A stretch of DNA of 22,433 bases. Source: Avanaerovorax sp964442135. Lineage in GTDB: Bacteria > Bacillota > Clostridia > Peptostreptococcales > Anaerovoracaceae. Of the stretch, positions 21,726-22,433 are shown in pieces. The translations under genes and the position numbers were made by a program. Below the pieces are notes generated by a model. The model ran no database searches. It saw only the letters and a list, made by a program, of their open reading frames with translations, and had not been told where the DNA came from. Location: positions 1 to 22,433 of the forward strand of contig CAYTYN010000023.1 of assembly GCA_964442135.1 (NCBI GenBank), read 5' to 3'. Every line of letters starts with the position of its first letter. The stretch's first letter is position 1.

Positions 21726-22088
21726 TTGCACAAGATATACTTCTACAGGGCGAAAGATGGAAGTAGACCCGTAGCCGATTATATCATAGAACTAAAGGAC
21801 AAAGCCGACAAGGACAGCCGCATAAAGCTAAACAAAATACAAGACTATATTAACGCTTTGAGCGAATACGGCTTGCAGCTTAGAGAGCCTTATATAAAGC
21901 ATATAGACGGCGAAATCTGGGAGCTTAGACCCCTTAGAGACAGAATACTTTTTGTGGCGTGGCATGATGGGGGATTTGTATTACTTCATCCGTTTATGAA
22001 GAAATCGCAAAAGACACCCACAAGGGAGATAGAGAAAGCCAAGCGGGAGCTTGCGGACCTTATAGAAAGGGGAATCAATGATGAATAA
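21726..22088 (+). CDS. RelE/HigB-family toxin (phage Gp49-like)
   Basis: This 120-residue toxin has the Gp49/HigB pattern: IYFYRAKDGSRPVADYI at the N-terminus, IKHIDGEIWELRPLRDRILFVAWHDGGFVLLHPFMKKSQKTPTREIEKAKREL in the centre and C-terminal half. Such proteins cleave mRNA at the ribosome. The first ordinary in-frame start after the transcription start is TTG at 21726, with a G-rich ribosome site (AAAGGGGGGG) 7 bases upstream. The stop overlaps the next gene by 11 bases, as in higBA pairs. It is unrelated in sequence to the toxin of the preceding module. Confidence 0.9.
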   Translation: MHKIYFYRAKDGSRPVADYIIELKDKADKDSRIKLNKIQDYINALSEYGLQLREPYIKHIDGEIWELRPLRDRILFVAWHDGGFVLLHPFMKKSQKTPTREIEKAKRELADLIERGINDE

Positions 22089-22377
22089 TAGCGCGATCGG
22101 CGGGACATGGGAAGAATTGCAAAAAGAGATTTTTACCCCGGAAGAAATTGCCGCCAGCAATTTAAGAGTTTCCCTTATGGGGGAGCTTATCAAAGTCAGA
22201 CAGGAAAAGGGCATAACTCAAAAGAAGCTTGGAGAATTGAGCGGTGTAAAACAACCTGTAATTGCCCGGATGGAAAACGGCAGCACGACACCGAATTTAA
22301 ATACAGTCTTGAAAGTCCTTGCTCCTCTTGGGAAAACGCTGTATATTGGAGATTTAGAACCAGAAAAAAAAGGGTAA
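22078..22377 (+). CDS. XRE-family antitoxin (HigA-like)
   Basis: This 99-residue partner overlaps the toxin by 11 bases. Residues 36-85 form an XRE helix-turn-helix: ELIKVRQEKGITQKKLGELSGVKQPVIARMENGSTTPNLNTVLKVLAPLGKTL. The preceding segment (WEELQKEIFTPEEIAASN) is a short helix typical of antitoxins that pair with Gp49-like toxins. AGAAAGGGG precedes two consecutive ATG codons (22078 and 22081), and either may start it. It should neutralise the toxin and repress the promoter at 21673. Confidence 0.9.
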   Translation: MMNNSAIGGTWEELQKEIFTPEEIAASNLRVSLMGELIKVRQEKGITQKKLGELSGVKQPVIARMENGSTTPNLNTVLKVLAPLGKTLYIGDLEPEKKG

Positions 22378-22384
22378 CAAGGCT

Positions 22385-22433
22385 ATGTTTAAAAAGAAGA
22401 CCTGGACAACACCCGCAGGGGAAGTCCCAACTC
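22385..22433 (+). CDS. Partial ORF at the window edge, unknown
   Basis: Starting 7 bases after the XRE antitoxin stop, an ATG with AAGG just upstream opens a frame reading MFKKKTWTTPAGEVPT to the end of the window. Sixteen residues are too few to recognise a family. The tight spacing suggests that it belongs to the same transcript or to the mobile region that the toxin-antitoxin modules border. Confidence 0.35.
   Translation, partial: MFKKKTWTTPAGEVPT

Overview
The window looks like a chromosomal scaffold from an anaerobic, Gram-positive, Clostridia-type bacterium. The reasons are strong AGGAGG-type ribosome binding sites, consensus sigma-A promoters with 17-base spacers, a TPP riboswitch, a minimal two-gene SufC/SufB Fe-S system and an AprAB-like flavoprotein/ferredoxin pair. 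The species cannot be read from the sequence. A run of exactly 100 N (11177-11276) is an assembly join, so continuity across it is not proven.

Left part (1-11176). A tRNA-Arg(ACG) gene lies on the minus strand. It is followed by a minus-strand operon encoding a fumarate reductase/AprA-like flavoprotein, a 2x[4Fe-4S] ferredoxin and an APC amino acid permease (4007-360). A second minus-strand operon (9514-4239) encodes a LuxR-type HTH regulator with a Cys2His2-like N-terminus, an M32 carboxypeptidase homologue that has lost its HExxH motif, an MFS transporter and an Xaa-Pro dipeptidyl-peptidase (PepX). A second MFS transporter (9777-11102) is divergent from it. The shared intergenic region holds several inverted repeats.

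Middle (11277-15057). tRNA-Asn, tRNA-Leu and initiator tRNA-Met come first, then 3-methyladenine DNA glycosylase I (tag, minus strand). A TPP riboswitch precedes thiM-thiE, with thiD just downstream: thiazole salvage, TMP synthesis and HMP kinase.

Right part (15098-20824, minus strand). The order of transcription is sufC-sufB (minimal SUF/SMS type), then folC, folE, an HD-domain hydrolase, folP and a fused folB-folK. This is most of the dihydrofolate branch in one block. The HD protein is a candidate for the dephosphorylation step that lacks a recognisable gene here.

Right edge (about 20930-22433, plus strand). The sequence becomes visibly AT-richer. Two unrelated type II toxin-antitoxin modules follow one another: RelE/ParE with an RHH-like antitoxin, where the toxin has an apparent 1-base frameshift right after its start, and Gp49/HigB-like RelE with an XRE antitoxin under a perfect consensus promoter. 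A truncated ORF follows. This looks like the border of an acquired region.

The most unusual signals are the HSGGK-bearing M32 homologue in a regulated peptide-handling locus and the permease/flavoprotein/ferredoxin operon.
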